Part shown: positions 33,161 to 45,469 of the stretch, one piece after another
Layout of the letters: the number at the start of each line of letters is the position of its first letter
Position numbering within the stretch: position 1 is the first letter of the stretch
Source: Tamarix chinensis
Lineage: Eukaryota; Streptophyta; Magnoliopsida; Caryophyllales; Tamaricaceae
Direction of reading: 5' to 3'
NCBI GenBank assembly: GCA_030549775.1
Contig: CM060175.1
Location: 31,847,262 to 31,911,261 of the forward strand
DNA: 64,000 nucleotides
Notes under the pieces: model-generated
Told to the model about the DNA's origin: nothing
Database searches by the model: none
Seen by the model: the letters and a program-made list of their open reading frames with translations, nothing else
Translations under genes and position numbers: made by a program

Positions 33161-33742
33161 AGAAAATAGTAGTAGTTATATAAAAGGGGGTATTAGGGTT
33201 TGGATGAGTGGAGAACCACCCAGGGTCGGTGGTGGTCCGGCGGCGGCACGCGGCGGCGACGGCGGCGGCGGTGGAGGAGGAGAAGGGGACTGGAATGAGG
33301 GTGGTGGCGCGCGGCGGCGACGGCGGCGGCGGCGGCCGAGGGTGGTGGAGAGAGGTGGAAGATGAGGAAGGAAGGAGGAGGGGGAGGCAGGGGAAGATGG
33401 AGGTATGGGAAGGTAGAGGGAGGTCTGCTGGGCATTTTGGAGGGTGGAGGAGGCTCTGGTGGCGGTTGAGCTGGCGGTGGAAGGCGGCGCAAGGGCGGCG
33501 AAGGCTGGAGGTGGCGGTTTCGGGATAGGAATCTTGCACAGCTAGGGCGGCACGTGTAGGGCAAGGGGAGGGGTACTGGTGGTCTGGTTTCGTAGAGAGA
33601 AGTGCAGGGATGATAATGGTGGGCAATGGCGGCGGCAGCTGTCACCGGTGACGGCGGAAATCCCGTCTTTTTGAGGCTGCGGAGAGGCAGGGTTTCGGGG
33701 CAAAAATCAAAAAGGGAGCTGATCGGGGCTGCCAATGGGGGT

Positions 33743-33749
33743 ATTTATA
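33743..33749 (-). promoter_or_regulatory. TATA box in LTR B2
   Basis: Minus-strand CCTATAAATACCC, about 840 bp from the LTR 5' end, at the edge of the GGC-rich domain. The 180-codon minus-strand frame 33193-33735 starts only 8 bp downstream, upstream of any normal start site, and overlaps other open frames, so it is not called. Confidence 0.6.
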
Positions 33750-34589
33750 GGCAATTAGAAGGGGAAAACGACAAGAGGAGAAGGAGGCGTGCGGGGCAGG
33801 TGTGCAGGTGGCCGGCCGGTGGTAGGTGGTGCAGGTCCTGCCATGGCAGGTTCGGTCGGGAAGGGGGAGAAAGAGGAAAGAAGATGGGCACATGGGGAGG
33901 GAGCTGCAGGGGTTGTTGAGGTCAAAAAGAGGAAAGAAAATGACAGGGTAGCAGGGGAGGACGGTCGGCGTAGGTGGCTACCGGCGAAGATCGTGTTGCA
34001 GGTCGATTTGCAGGTCGGGGTGCAGGTCGGGGAAGAAGACAGGGCGGGGTGGACCGGTCGGTCCAGGGAAAAGAAAGAAAGGAGAGAGAGGGGGTGGTTC
34101 GGCCGGCTGGGCAACGGACGACGAAGGCTGGCAGGCCTAGCGTGCGAGACCAGGGGGGGAGAAAGGAGATTTGGGCTGACGGGCTGGCCCAAACCAGGGG
34201 AAGAAGAAGAAGAAAAAAAATAAAGGAGGAAGAAAGAAAAAGAAAAGAAAGAAGAAAAAGGAAAATGGAAAATGATAAAATGGTTGGGGATATTTGTTCT
34301 TTATTTATTTATATAATTAATTTAGATATTTAATTTTAATAATAATTATTTTAATTATAATAATTAAATCCATTTTTAAATTAGTTAGGCTATTTTGGAT
34401 AAATTGTCGTTAACTTCCATTTTAATTAGTAAAATGTCCAAAATTTTCTAAATAATTTATTTATTATTTTCTCCTTATTTTCCTTAATTAACTTCCTCTT
34501 TATTTAATGAAGTAATATATTTTCTTAATTTTCTCTAATAAATCATTATTTTACCATAATTCTATAATTAGGATTTTTGGGGTATTACA

Positions 34590-35911
34590 ATACACCCTAA
34601 CATACATGATACAACTAATGGCATTTGAATATAGAATAGTTACTAGGAACTCATCTTCCTCTTTGGATTTGAAACAATAAGAAGTTGATAATCTAAAGTG
34701 AATACCCATGAGAACTCCACCTTAGGAATTGTGAGTTTATCAAAAGGGCCTTTTCCATCTAATTCAACCTCAACATCCACCTCACCCAAAGTATTATCCT
34801 AATCCACCTTCTTAGAGGAACCATCATGAGATTCAATCTTTTGGAGGAACATGGACTCATTGAAGGTAACATTCCTGTTGGTTAAGTACTTGGATGTTGT
34901 TGGGTCCCATAACATATACCCCTTTAATTTGAATGTAAAGCTACAAAAGATACACTTTTTTGGATCTAGGCTCAAATATACCATAATTCACATAAGCGTA
35001 AATAGGGTAATAAAAGATATGTAAATTAGAGTAATCAGCTAGCTTACGAACCACAAATCCTTAGGTGTCTTCAACTCAATGGACCAATTTATTAGGTATG
35101 CTACCATATGAACAACCTTATCGTAAAACTCTTAGCCTAGCCCTCTATGTGATAACATGCATTAAGCCTTCTCTTATAGGGTTTTGTTCAACCACTCAGT
35201 AGCCCCATTATGTTGTGGTATTCCAACACATGTGTAGTGTTATGTTATCCCATGGTGATTGAAGAAACTAGTGAAACATTGTTCAACAAACTCAAGACTA
35301 TTATCTATCTTTACACACATAATCTACTTCCTAGTCTACTTCTATAGGAAGGTCTTCTAGAGTTTGAAAACACCAAAAACAACATTCTCATGCTTTAAGA
35401 AATAAACCTATACCATTCTATAATAGCCATCAATAAATGTGAATAAGTACCATGAACTTCCTTTGGAAGCCACTCCCACTAGACCCCATAAATCTAAATG
35501 AATATACATAAGAGGCCTTCACTACTATTCTTAGCTATTGAAAATCAAATCCTATTCTACTTGCCAAAAATATAGTGCTCACAGAATTCCATAATACCTA
35601 TACTCTATCCATCCAATAGGCCCCTCTTGGAGAGCTCAGGAAGACTCTTGACACTCATGTGTCCCATCTCTTGTACCAGAGTCTCGTAACATTTAAGTTT
35701 ATTAACCACAACATTATTATATTACTTATCCCCATATTAGTAAAACCTAACAAATCATATAGTGTCCTAACCTGCTTTCCCTTCATCACCACTACAGCCA
35801 TTTTTGTAACTCTTAGAGCTCTACCCTCAATAACACATTAAAATCCAAAGAACTAAAAGAGATAATCTTCTTGGTCATCTTTAGGATTTGTCTCACATTG
35901 GATAATTTTCT
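34590..35911 (-). pseudogene. Copia pre-integrase and integrase relic
   Basis: On the minus strand from 35911: a stretch equivalent to the end of protease (LSNVRQILK), VTKMAVVVMKGKQVRTLYDL, the pre-integrase motif GHMSVKSLPELSKRGLL (about 35610-35680) and EFCEHYIFGK, in which one zinc-binding Cys is Tyr. The integrase core keeps all three acidic residues, in HLDLWG, KIDNSLEF and PQHNGATEWLNKTL. The enzyme would join element DNA to the chromosome. Many stops (TAG/TAA) and frame changes rule out function. A serine/acidic linker follows to 34590, where B2 begins. Confidence 0.92.
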
Positions 35912-38900
35912 TGTAACACCCAAGCTTTTTAACAAGAAATTTTTTTTATTAGAAAATGCATAAGTGATTTAAAAATAAAACTGGAGAATGTTACTACCAC
36001 ATCAAAAATGAGAGAGGTGTGATCATCCCTTAACCCATACCTGATGCATGGTAAAACATAACAAGGAACGAAATAATACATGATCATAATAATAATGTGA
36101 CAATGCAAAGGCATAGATAATAGAGCCACATCATAGATAGGATGAACTTGATAGTTTATAAAATTAGATATGGGAATCCGAGCTAAAATTTTAAATAACC
36201 AGAAATAGAAAATATCCTAACGCAATCAGTAGAATACTAATAAATGGTGAGCCTAACTTTTAGGCATGACCATAAACCTCCGACCCAAGTAATGGCACAC
36301 TAATGGTCTATGTCATCAGCATAGTCCAACTGGTAGTTGTAACTTTTCAAATCATTTAACTCTTAGGCATGACAAGACAAGTGCAATATCGATATAGTGA
36401 AGTACTGGTAAAATATACTACCTAAAATATGAAAGACTCATGCAACATATTGAAGTCACATAATATCATGTTGATATTATCATGATACAACTTAAGTACA
36501 ACATATCATTCTTGCATGAATGTTATGGAAGTATAGAATTAATGGAATATATGTGATGAATAAAATGTAAACAATATTGAAATTCTCTTTTAATGAACAC
36601 ATGATTTCTTATTAGTAAGATAGTTCATTCGACCATGCATAGTTCTCCGCAATTAATAAAATTTATTGCAGCATAAGATAATCACAATATGATGCCACAC
36701 CCATAATAGAAGATTAGGATACATCAAAGGTTATTTTTTAGGGATGCTACACCCACCACACAGCGTGTGCACTTGCTGCAAAAAATCAAGATACCACACC
36801 CACCACACATGTTTGAAGTGCACTAAGTGGGCTTGTACTAGGATACCTCACCCACCACACATTGAATGTCTCCACTAGGACAGCTAAAAAGATTAGGATA
36901 CCACACCTACCAAAGCAATGGAAAATAGAAAGTACTAGAGGGCTTGTACTAGGATACCTCACCCACCTATATTAGACACCGGTGCCATGCCGGCATGCTA
37001 TAGTATATTCCTATACCTAAAAGATATGCACATACCCTCTACCAATTGCAACCATATAAAGAAGGAAATAGGCACTGAAAAGGGATAAAAGGCATCCCAC
37101 CCACTAACTCCCAGCAGCTACCCTAAGAGCTAGAGAAAAAGGGATAAAACAAAATGTTAAACCATTAATTTATGTATATGTGATATCGCCAATCACAACA
37201 AGTCCACACATAACAAAATTGAGTGTTTTTAAAGTGATAACACCAAACATAATTTAAATCTAATATTTAATCAATCGGGTTATTCTAAATAATAAATCCA
37301 AACTCACATAAGGCATTAAGCCACCAAATGGGGTGTTTAAAGATGATACCAAACTAAAAATAAAGCATAAAAGCCACCAATTGGGTCTTTAGAGGCAACA
37401 CTAAAATCATAAAAGCCATTAACCTACCAAATTGGGTGTTTAGAGATCACACTAAACTCCCATAGCAATTAGGTTTTTAAGGTTAGCACTAAACTCAACA
37501 TAAATCAAGTTTCAAATACAATCATGATAGTTCACATTGACATAGCTCAGTCATGGTTGAAAGCATAAGTAAAATATTCCAAATACATGGAAAAATCAGC
37601 ACGTAAAGCCTAAGAGAAACACAATATTTATAACAAAGAAGATGGATTTTTGTCAGACCAGTTGATCAATCCTCATACTAGTTGACTAATTTGGTTGTAC
37701 CAGACCTAGAATAAAATAAAAATAAGGGCACCAGCTGATTATTTAGCCTCAACGGCTAACTATTCATGAGAACTAGTCGACTATGTTAGTCTAACTAGTA
37801 GAAACCAACACATTCTTATGTAGAGAAAAATCAATCAATGGGTTTAACTAACCAATCTACTTTTAACTGGTTTGGGTCAACCATAGATGGGTCTAAGCAA
37901 AGACCAAACCACCTAGTCTATAGGGATACTAATCAATAGGTTTGACAAACGAATCTACTATTCATCAAAACTAGTTGACTAATTTATCAACCAATTCACT
38001 ATTCTTGCTAGTAATTGATCTAAAACTATAAAATATTCTAGTGTTCACAAAACCAATTGATTTTTGCAAGGAATTAATTGATTGGTATAGGTAAAACATA
38101 ACCAAAACTCATGAAACACACATCAGATTTCACTACACTTTACCATATTAAGACTAACTTGCTTCTATGTAAAAAAAACATAAAAATAAGTGTTTCACAC
38201 ATAGGATCAGATGGACACATGGTGATATAAACAATTAACCAAATCATACTTTTAAGTTAGAAAACTCACAACACTTAATTGGAAATGATTATGCCACATG
38301 CTCATGCTACGGAACACAATCAAATCATACTCATATAAATACTACCAAATGGAAACCCAATATATCACATAAACCTAATTATGTTAAAGAGAAGAATGCA
38401 TTACCTTAAAGCAACTCTTCATGCACAAAACTCCTACTAGATGGCTTATTTAGTAGAAATTCAATTCCTAAGAGAAAAAGGTACAAATAATTAAAAATCC
38501 TGTTCCAAAACTTCATTAAAACCTAGAAAGTCAAAAAAAGGAGGGAAACCTAAAACAACACCTTTAGATTCAAAATAAGGTGTTAAAAGAGAATCTAAAT
38601 TCTCCAACTTTTCTTTGCTTTAATTCTTCTTTATTTAAGGAAACCAAGAGAGAACTAAAACAAAGTTTTAAAGAAGTGAAAGGTATACAAGGCTTGCATA
38701 CATTGAAGGAGAAAGCTGTAGAGGATATCACCTTTTCCCTAATAAAAGGAATAATAGAGGAAAATAGAAAGGTGTTTAGCAGTTAATGATATTTTTACAA
38801 GAAGAAGGGAGATTGAGCATTGGCAAGATAAGAAATGAAGGATCACTGGATTGGGTTCCAAGGGGTTGACTGCGATCAGTGATGGATATTTAAGAGGGTT

Positions 38901-39400
38901 GGTAAGTCAAGGTAGAGTCTCCAAAGTTAATAAATGCTTCCCAATTACCAAAGAAGAGAAGGGGAGGTGGGGAGAAAAGAGAAGGGAGGCTTGCTCCAAG
39001 GGTGGCATTTTAGGAAGATTTTGGTAATTAAAATAATGTAATGGTTCAATTAATATGAAAATAACACCAAAACACCAAAATGTGATTATTAGCATAATTA
39101 AATTCAAATAAGAAGTTTTCATAAGCATTGGAGAGATATTCAACTCTAAATTAGAAATAGGTCTGAAATCATAAGAAAACCAAGCAATCAATTTGGGCAA
39201 ATAAATTAGTTGGTTAGTCAAGAACATGAATATAATTATTTGGGTGCATCAGTCAATTTATTATAGAAACATCTTGATTGGTACATTTGAAATTAACAAT
39301 TTTATTTGAATTTCAAAGCCATTTCAAAATAAAAATTAATTTAGTTTTTATTAACATAATTCTAAATATAATATGTAGGATTTTAGGATTGGGTACTATA
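35912..39400 (-). mobile_element. Solo LTR C2 (C-type)
   Basis: A 3,489-bp insertion from TATAGTACCC at 39400 (decayed TGTAATACCC) to GGGTGTTACA at 35912. It splits the copia frame between HDNVVRI and LSNVRQ, so its borders are confirmed by coding continuity. Flanking pentamers match at only three of five positions. It aligns with C1 along its length, including the TACCACACCCACC segment (about 36690-36970) and GACTAGTT-rich stretches (about 37670-38000). Confidence 0.85.
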
Positions 39401-39660
39401 ATCCTGACCACGTTATCATGCATCTTCACGTTCATTATCCCCATCCCAACAACTATGTAAGAAACATTGTTCTTCATTAAGATAATACCACCTTGAGTAG
39501 CCTTGAATAACTAAAACTAACTCCAATTTGGAAATATATGGTAAGAACATCTAGAATACAAGATCCAACTATCATTGAGCTTGTTTTGTCTATTAGTGGC
39601 TATAAACATATGTCGATCACTATCATTATGGGTAACACAACATCAACCTTAGTACTAGAT
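39401..39660 (-). pseudogene. Copia protease relic
   Basis: On the minus strand: DSWILYSRCSYHIFPNW, then FKATQGGIILMKNNVSYIVV and VKMHDNVVRI. Active copia proteases read LDSGCS here; the catalytic Asp is Tyr and the Gly is Arg, so it is inactive. The enzyme would have cut the Gag-Pol polyprotein. C2 interrupts it after HDNVVRI. Confidence 0.88.
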
Positions 39661-40440
39661 GATTCACCAGACATATAAATGAGCTTCCTATTAGAATAAA
39701 ACTTCCTAACATGCCTCTCCTTATGACACCCATAACATGTCATATTCTTCTTCCAACTCTCTATCTTAGATCTAGACTTTTTATAGTCACTAGACCCTTA
39801 CTCCCATGTCCTCTAATTAGATACCAATCCCTTACTATGTGTTTTCTCAAAAGTACCTCTACCAATTAACTAACAATCGATCAACTTTTGTTATAGCAGG
39901 GTGGATTTCACATCCTCAAGGACTAAGTCATTCTTACTATATAAAATAATCTTACAAAAATGCTTAAAGCATGTAGTCAAAGCACATAATAACATAATAG
40001 CCAAGTCTTCGTCATCTAATTTAATATCTATATTATGAAAATACATAGCTATAGATTAAAATTCATCCAAGTGACCTTTCAAATATTGACCCTCACATAA
40101 TTTTAGGTCATGAAGATGCCTCTTCAAAAGTATCCTATTTGCTATTGATTTTATCATGTATAATGACTCAAGCTTCAACCACAAGGTAGTAATTGTTGAT
40201 TCCTTTTCCACTTCCTATAATACCTTATTTGAAAAACATAGTTTTATTGTAGGGAGGGCCTTCAGATCTAATTCTTCAAATCTCTCATCCATCATTGGTT
40301 CTCACTTGTTAGAGTGAATTGACAACACTTTCTCTAATTTTTTCTAAATTAGAATTGCCTAAATATTCAATGTCCATATTGTGAAATTGAAAAATTAATT
40401 AAAATTTTTAGCATCAAATCATGTACCCATCTCAATTACT
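39661..40440 (-). pseudogene. Copia gag relic with zinc knuckle
   Basis: The minus-strand stretch NRILLKRHLHDLKLCEG (about 40090-40150) matches the conserved helix of copia Gag. The zinc knuckle lies at about 39697-39739 as CYGCHKERHVRKFY, in which the last Cys of CX2CX4HX4C is Tyr. The protein would form the virus-like particle and package RNA. Stops and shifts occur throughout. Confidence 0.88.
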
Positions 40441-40459
40441 ATATCCCTTCAAAAACATA

Positions 40460-40473
40460 GCTCTAATATCAAA
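40460..40473 (-). other. Primer-binding site of the copia element
   Basis: Minus-strand TTTGATATTAGAGC, a decayed TTGGTATCAGAGC, next to the 5' LTR. Confidence 0.75.
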
Positions 40474-41050
40474 TTATTAGAAAATAGCATGGATGGAAAT
40501 TATCTATACAAAATTTAAATTTCTAAGATTATAAAAAATTAAGGATTCAATCACAAAATTTAAAAAATTGAGGAAAAAATATGGATCTTTTTTTGTGCTC
40601 TTATATAATTATAGGATGATTAAACTAATGAATCAATTAAAAATTCTACAATTATCTTTGAATAAAGAATTTTATGGAGAAGAAGAAGAAGTTGGATCAC
40701 ATGACTTGATGGCATCATGTGTCCTTTTATAAAAGATAAAACCCTTTAGGACAAAAAAATATGTTTTAGAAATTAAGAAAAAACACTATCATTATTTAGA
40801 AAACATGAGACCCCCATGTTTATTTTATTACCCTCAAAATTTGCAAAAAAAACATCAAATTAATCAGTGAAAAACATGGTATATGTTCATAAATATAGGA
40901 TCCTTGTGTTTCTCACATTATTCACATTATCTCTATATGTTAATAAATATAGGATCCTTGTGTTTCTCACATTATTCACATTCTACAAGTCATATCCCAA
41001 TTCATTGGGCCTTTCGATACAATCAAATAGAAAGCCCCAGGGGTGCCATA
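40474..41050 (-). repeat. 5' LTR of the copia element
   Basis: It aligns with 28059-28583. It contains a 54-bp tandem duplication (40882-40935 and 40936-40982, identical at 46 of 47 shared positions) that the 3' LTR lacks, so the duplication arose after insertion. The right end is approximate. Confidence 0.78.
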
Positions 41051-42182
41051 TTCTAGGAGCCCAAACTATGTGATTGACTAAATAATCTTGCAGGTCGAGA
41101 GCTCCTTCCCCTTCTTCAAACTCCGATTCGTCTTTTTCATAGAGAAATCTATGATCAGCGATAGAACAAGATCCATTTTATACACATTTGAAAGAGATTT
41201 GAACCAAAATTAGAAAAAGATCTACAATCACAAGATAACCTGCCGATGGGTTTGGGTAAACTAGTGGACTAGTTTATTATAGAATAAAAGAGTTAGTATT
41301 AGGGTTGTTCATGTTATCCGATATCTGCTTATCCGATCCGATATCCGAAGCGATCCAATCCGAAAAAACAAATATCCGATCCGATTTTTTTTTTCAAATC
41401 AAACATCCGATCCGGTCAACGAAAAGTCAAACAAATCAAATATCCGATCCGATAAATATAAATAATATCCGATCCGAAGAAAAAATATTTATATATTTTT
41501 TATTTTATGTATAATTGTATATAAATAAATTTAGATGTGTCGGTGTATAATTTTTACTTACTTTATTTATTATTTGAGGCAAAATTTAATTTAATTGAAA
41601 TTATATTTTTAATATAATCCCTTTTTAGATATTTATAAAAATAAAAATAAAAATACTCTGCATACCGATATACTCTATCCACTCCTTTCTTATTTTAGTT
41701 TTAACATTGGATATTTGTTGAGTAAGTCGGATATTTGCTAAGCGAATCGGATATTTGCTCAGCATTCGCTCAACAAATCGGATAATATAAAATATATTTG
41801 TCATTTGGTAATTTTTTTATATTTGAAATTGTATTCGAATAATATCGGTTATATTTGATATCCGATGATATCCGATCCGAAAATTCAAATATCCGATCTT
41901 CCGGATATCCGAAGTTTCAAATTAAATATCAAATATCATTTTTAGATATCCGAAATTTCAAATATCCGACAATCAAATATCCGAAATATCGGATATTTGA
42001 ACCGTGAACAGCCCTAGTTAGTATATAAGCAGAGTGGTAAAATGGTTAGGGCAACTACTCATATGGTATGCTTATAACTTAAATTTTTATTAAAATTCAA
42101 GCCATTTAAAAAAAAAATAAGTTTATGTTGTAGAAAATTATAATTAAATACATTTTGAAAGATTTTAGGATCGGATATTACA
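41051..42182 (-). mobile_element. LTR C1, part 3 (5' end), split by the hAT element
   Basis: 41160-41299 and 42017-42182 align with the end of C2: TCTACAATCACAAGATAACC against CTGAAATCATAAGAAAACC, and AAAATTCAAGCCATTT against AATTTCAAAGCCATTT. It ends GGATATTACA at 42182, the complement of an LTR 5' end (TGTAATATCC). This closes the C1 LTR opened at 17201. Confidence 0.75.
41300..42016. mobile_element. Non-autonomous hAT transposon
   Basis: A 717-bp element with terminal inverted repeats TAGGGTTGTTCATG and, at the other end, TAGGGCTGTTCACG (read inward). It is flanked by a perfect 8-bp duplication GTTAGTAT (41292-41299 and 42017-42024), the hAT signature. No transposase frame is present. Both arms are packed with ATCCGATCCGA, GATATCCGA and TCGGATAT motifs, likely sub-terminal transposase-binding sites. 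Confidence 0.95.
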
Positions 42183-45100
42183 TATTTCCTTTTTAATGCA
42201 ACACTATTTTCCCTATCCCAAAACCCTTAACCTTTATTACTGGCCAAATGCATGAGACCAACCTATCATTGTTGAATTAGAGAATGTGCTTAGCCTTGCT
42301 CAGTACTATCATTCCACCCTTTATACTCTAACCTATACAAATGTACTATCCTTCTAGCCATGATGATCTTTGTTTTGCTCACCAATAATCCTCCATAATT
42401 CCCTTAATCTCCATTTATTTTTTCTTTCTTTATTTCTCTACCTTTGATCATTATCATCAGACCTCTCCCCCCATATTTGAGTTAGTATATGGACTTTGTT
42501 TCTTCTTTCTTATTTTAGAACCACAAAAATCATAACTTCCTAATATAGCATAACCCACTTTAATGTTCATCCATCTCTCTAACGTACCACTTCCATAAGT
42601 TAGAAAACAACATGTTGCACTCTCAAATACCATTACTATTGCATATTAAACCACATCACCAACACTTAGTGTCCTTAACACACAAATTCCAAATTTTCAT
42701 ATCTATTGCATGCAAAATAAACATGCAAGCTCCTTAACTCTATGCCTTAACTATCCTAATCCAACCTGTCTCAACTGAGCAATCACCTTACATATGCTAT
42801 AGTTATGGAAAAATCTCCCATCACTTCCTTCGAGCTTTTACTATATATTAATCTAGGAAACTATCATAGCCTAATCAATGTGAGTCTATCAAGTTGATTT
42901 TCCAATAATACATGAGTTCTAAGCTTAGAGGAGCTGCACGTTGAAAAAGGTATTCATAAAAATAACCATTAACCAACACTTAACCTCTTTCATTACCATC
43001 TAACCAACATATCTATATTTATCTACCCCAAGACCCACACACTATGTTGTTACACACCACTAGACCATCCTTTTGACAACATACCATCCATATATATTTT
43101 TCAAATCCCTTCATCCTCAAACTACATCATCTTTTATTTTTCCCTATTATGAATTTTATTCCCTTAAATGAGCCTAAACACTTCCACACTTCTTCTATAT
43201 TTTGACCTCATAGCTTCTTCTATTTCCCTAATTTTCATAGCAAACAAATCATCACCCACAACCCTTGTTGCACTATAATTATCATCCCTTGAACTAAAAA
43301 TTCCCCTTGGCTTGATATGATTTTCTTAGTATTCATTATTAAATTTTTTATGATGTTACTTCATAATATTATGCTACTTTATACTATATTATTACATTAT
43401 GTTAAGGAAAAGGAAAAAAAGGAAGACTAGTGGAGGATTAGGGTTAAAGGTTTAGTTATTATTGGTTTTGTTATTTCTTAGGAAATTCAAATGTAACCAC
43501 TTCGTAGATGTAGGATTTCGTTTTGAGCATTGTATGTTTTATATTAGAGCCATGAAAGGTTTTATTCTAATGAAAATGTTATCATGTTGTGTTAGAAACT
43601 GAAATTGTGGGAAATATGATACTTTTATGTGCAATTAGTAAATGTTAAGTAATGTAGTATGGTATCATTTTATTTATTAAAGATAAATGCCTTCATTTAT
43701 ATTTTAAAACAAAAACCTATGCATGTGAGAATATATTAGGTGTCATTAGAATAATACGAATATTTAGGGTTAGGATTCTATTTTGAACCTTTCACTTTTC
43801 CAATCCTTCCTTTCTATGCCAAGTATTTATATATATTCTTTAAAAATATTAGATAGATTTTGACATATAACATATTAGATTTTTTTTAGCATAATTAATA
43901 TTAGTTTTTTTTATCACAATTTATTTTCTTTGTAGGGGTATAAAGGTTACTATACATTTGCCATGATACATATCTTAAATTATTGTGGGGGATTATAATA
44001 TATGAGAGAATTTATTATATGGTTTTACATGTGTAATATATTAGATTCATGCTTAGGGTAGTATTATCTTTAATCATATCTTAGAATATATCTGCTTGCT
44101 AATATATTAGGAATTACTATAGTTTAGCCTTTTCATGAGAAATTTATTCATAAAAAAAATTATTGGTAAATATTATATAAAGTGGTAACTAGGGTTTGAG
44201 GGATTTTGATCATTATGAATAAAATGTCTCTTTGGTGAATAGTTTGACTAGTTAACTTTAGATGTTGGTCTTGGAAAGCAGTTGTAAATAGTCACATTAA
44301 TTGATTAGATTGTTTGAAATTTGAAAGTCATTTGGGTTATGACATCATGGCTACGTTAGGTCGTGATGGCTTAGAAAAAATATGATCCTTGTGGTCCTCT
44401 AGTTTTGAATATGGTGATTAATTTATTGTAGAAACCCTTATGGCCCTTTGATTTGGATTCATAGCTAAATTGATATTATTCAAGATTTTAGTATCTTTGA
44501 TTACGAATGTCAAATATGTTAAGACAATAATAATTTAAAGAAAAGGAATGGAGTTTAGAAAGGGATCTATTCCCTCTCATTAGGGCCTCAAGTGCATAGT
44601 TGGATCTGTTGGTAAAAAGGCCCACTTACCTTTATAGGTATTCCATACACTCTATAAAGGGTACATGTGCTTATTGATTTGGGTTTTGAGGTTTAGCATA
44701 GGTGTTGTGTGCCCTCCTTAGTGAGGTTTACCCATTAATTAATTTATTTGATTGGATAACACCTCCTTAGTGATTATCATCCTTTTTATAGGATTATATT
44801 CCTCTTATGATTTGATTATTGATTAATTGAGCTGGATAGAATCCCATCACAATACCTATGTGAAAAATAGATTAAGATTGGTTTAATAAAGTTTGGATTG
44901 TTTATTATAATCAATAAATAACATGCTGAGTAAGGAATATGATTTGTTGATATCTCTTAATTGTTGTAAGATCTAGGACATGGTTTTTGGATACTATTAT
45001 TAAGGCTTTGACTGGATTAATATTATATGGTTGATTTATGGGATCTTATTTTATTAGATGTTGTTATCTCATGTAATTTTATGCTTTTTTTATAATTTCT

Positions 45101-45469
45101 ATTATTGTATGTTACATGAAATATGGGCATGCTTCCACTTTTAAGGCATTTTGATTTACTAAGTAAAAGGAAGTCAAAATAATAGTATCACTTTTTGGTT
45201 GTTATAGTGTTCAATGACAGCTTAGGTTTATGTTAAGAGTTAAGGGTTATCTAGTGTCCCTCATTCTTGTAATTTTTTTATTATTACTGAGGTTCCCTTG
45301 AGAATTCAAGCATTGAAAAGTTCTTTTTGTATTCTATTTCAAATCTCTCTTTCCCTTATATATGTTTCCTTTTGTTTTCACCTCAACCTTATATTTGGGG
45401 CTAGCCACACCTAATCTTAATGGCTAATTGGCTATGCTCTCATAACCACATGAATTAGGTATTATTTAT
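42183..45469. other. AT-rich DNA without recognised genes
   Basis: 42183-43400 is pyrimidine-rich on the plus strand and 43400-45470 is T-rich. This compositional order resembles LTRs in plus orientation, but no termini, primer-binding site or coding motif were found. It may be an old LTR decayed beyond recognition. Confidence 0.4.

Larger units (their letters stand above)
29782..34589 (-). mobile_element. LTR B2 (B-type giant LTR, 5' LTR of a truncated element)
   Basis: A 4,808-bp LTR from TGTAATACCCC at 34589 to GGGGGTGTTACA at 29782, nested in the copia element. It shares with B1 a block around CCCATGCATGG and GGTACTTAGGTCAACCTCAT (31805-31920 against 9568-9680). It carries the palindrome (30249-30269), 60-bp array (30465-31000), AAT tracts (32525-33160), GGC-rich domain (33200-34200) and TATA box. 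Unlike A1 and B1 it is not solo: a primer-binding site and leader follow it. Confidence 0.9.
28059..41050 (-). mobile_element. Ty1/copia retrotransposon, decayed and twice interrupted
   Basis: Two related LTRs (28059-28583 and 40474 to about 41050) bracket relics in the copia order on the minus strand: primer-binding site, gag, zinc knuckle, protease, integrase, RNase H, polypurine tract. C2 splits it just after the protease and B2 splits it after integrase. Reverse transcriptase is missing, apparently deleted with the body of the B2 element. Without the insertions the element is about 4.2 kb, against about 5 kb for a complete one. GAAAG at 28054-28058 and 41030-41034 is a candidate target duplication, but the right end is uncertain by some 20 bp. 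Confidence 0.9.

Noticed and set aside
33193..34333. Several overlapping Pro/Ala/Arg-rich open frames on both strands in the GGC-rich part of LTR B2
   Set aside because: Both strands and several frames are open at once because of GGC/GCC repeats and low stop-codon density. No domain is visible, and the main frame begins upstream of a plausible transcription start.
42025..42110. tRNA-like or SINE-like stretch (AAGCAGAGTGGTAAAATGG with a possible downstream box)
   Set aside because: The second promoter box is not convincing, no cloverleaf can be drawn, and the flanks belong to LTR C1.
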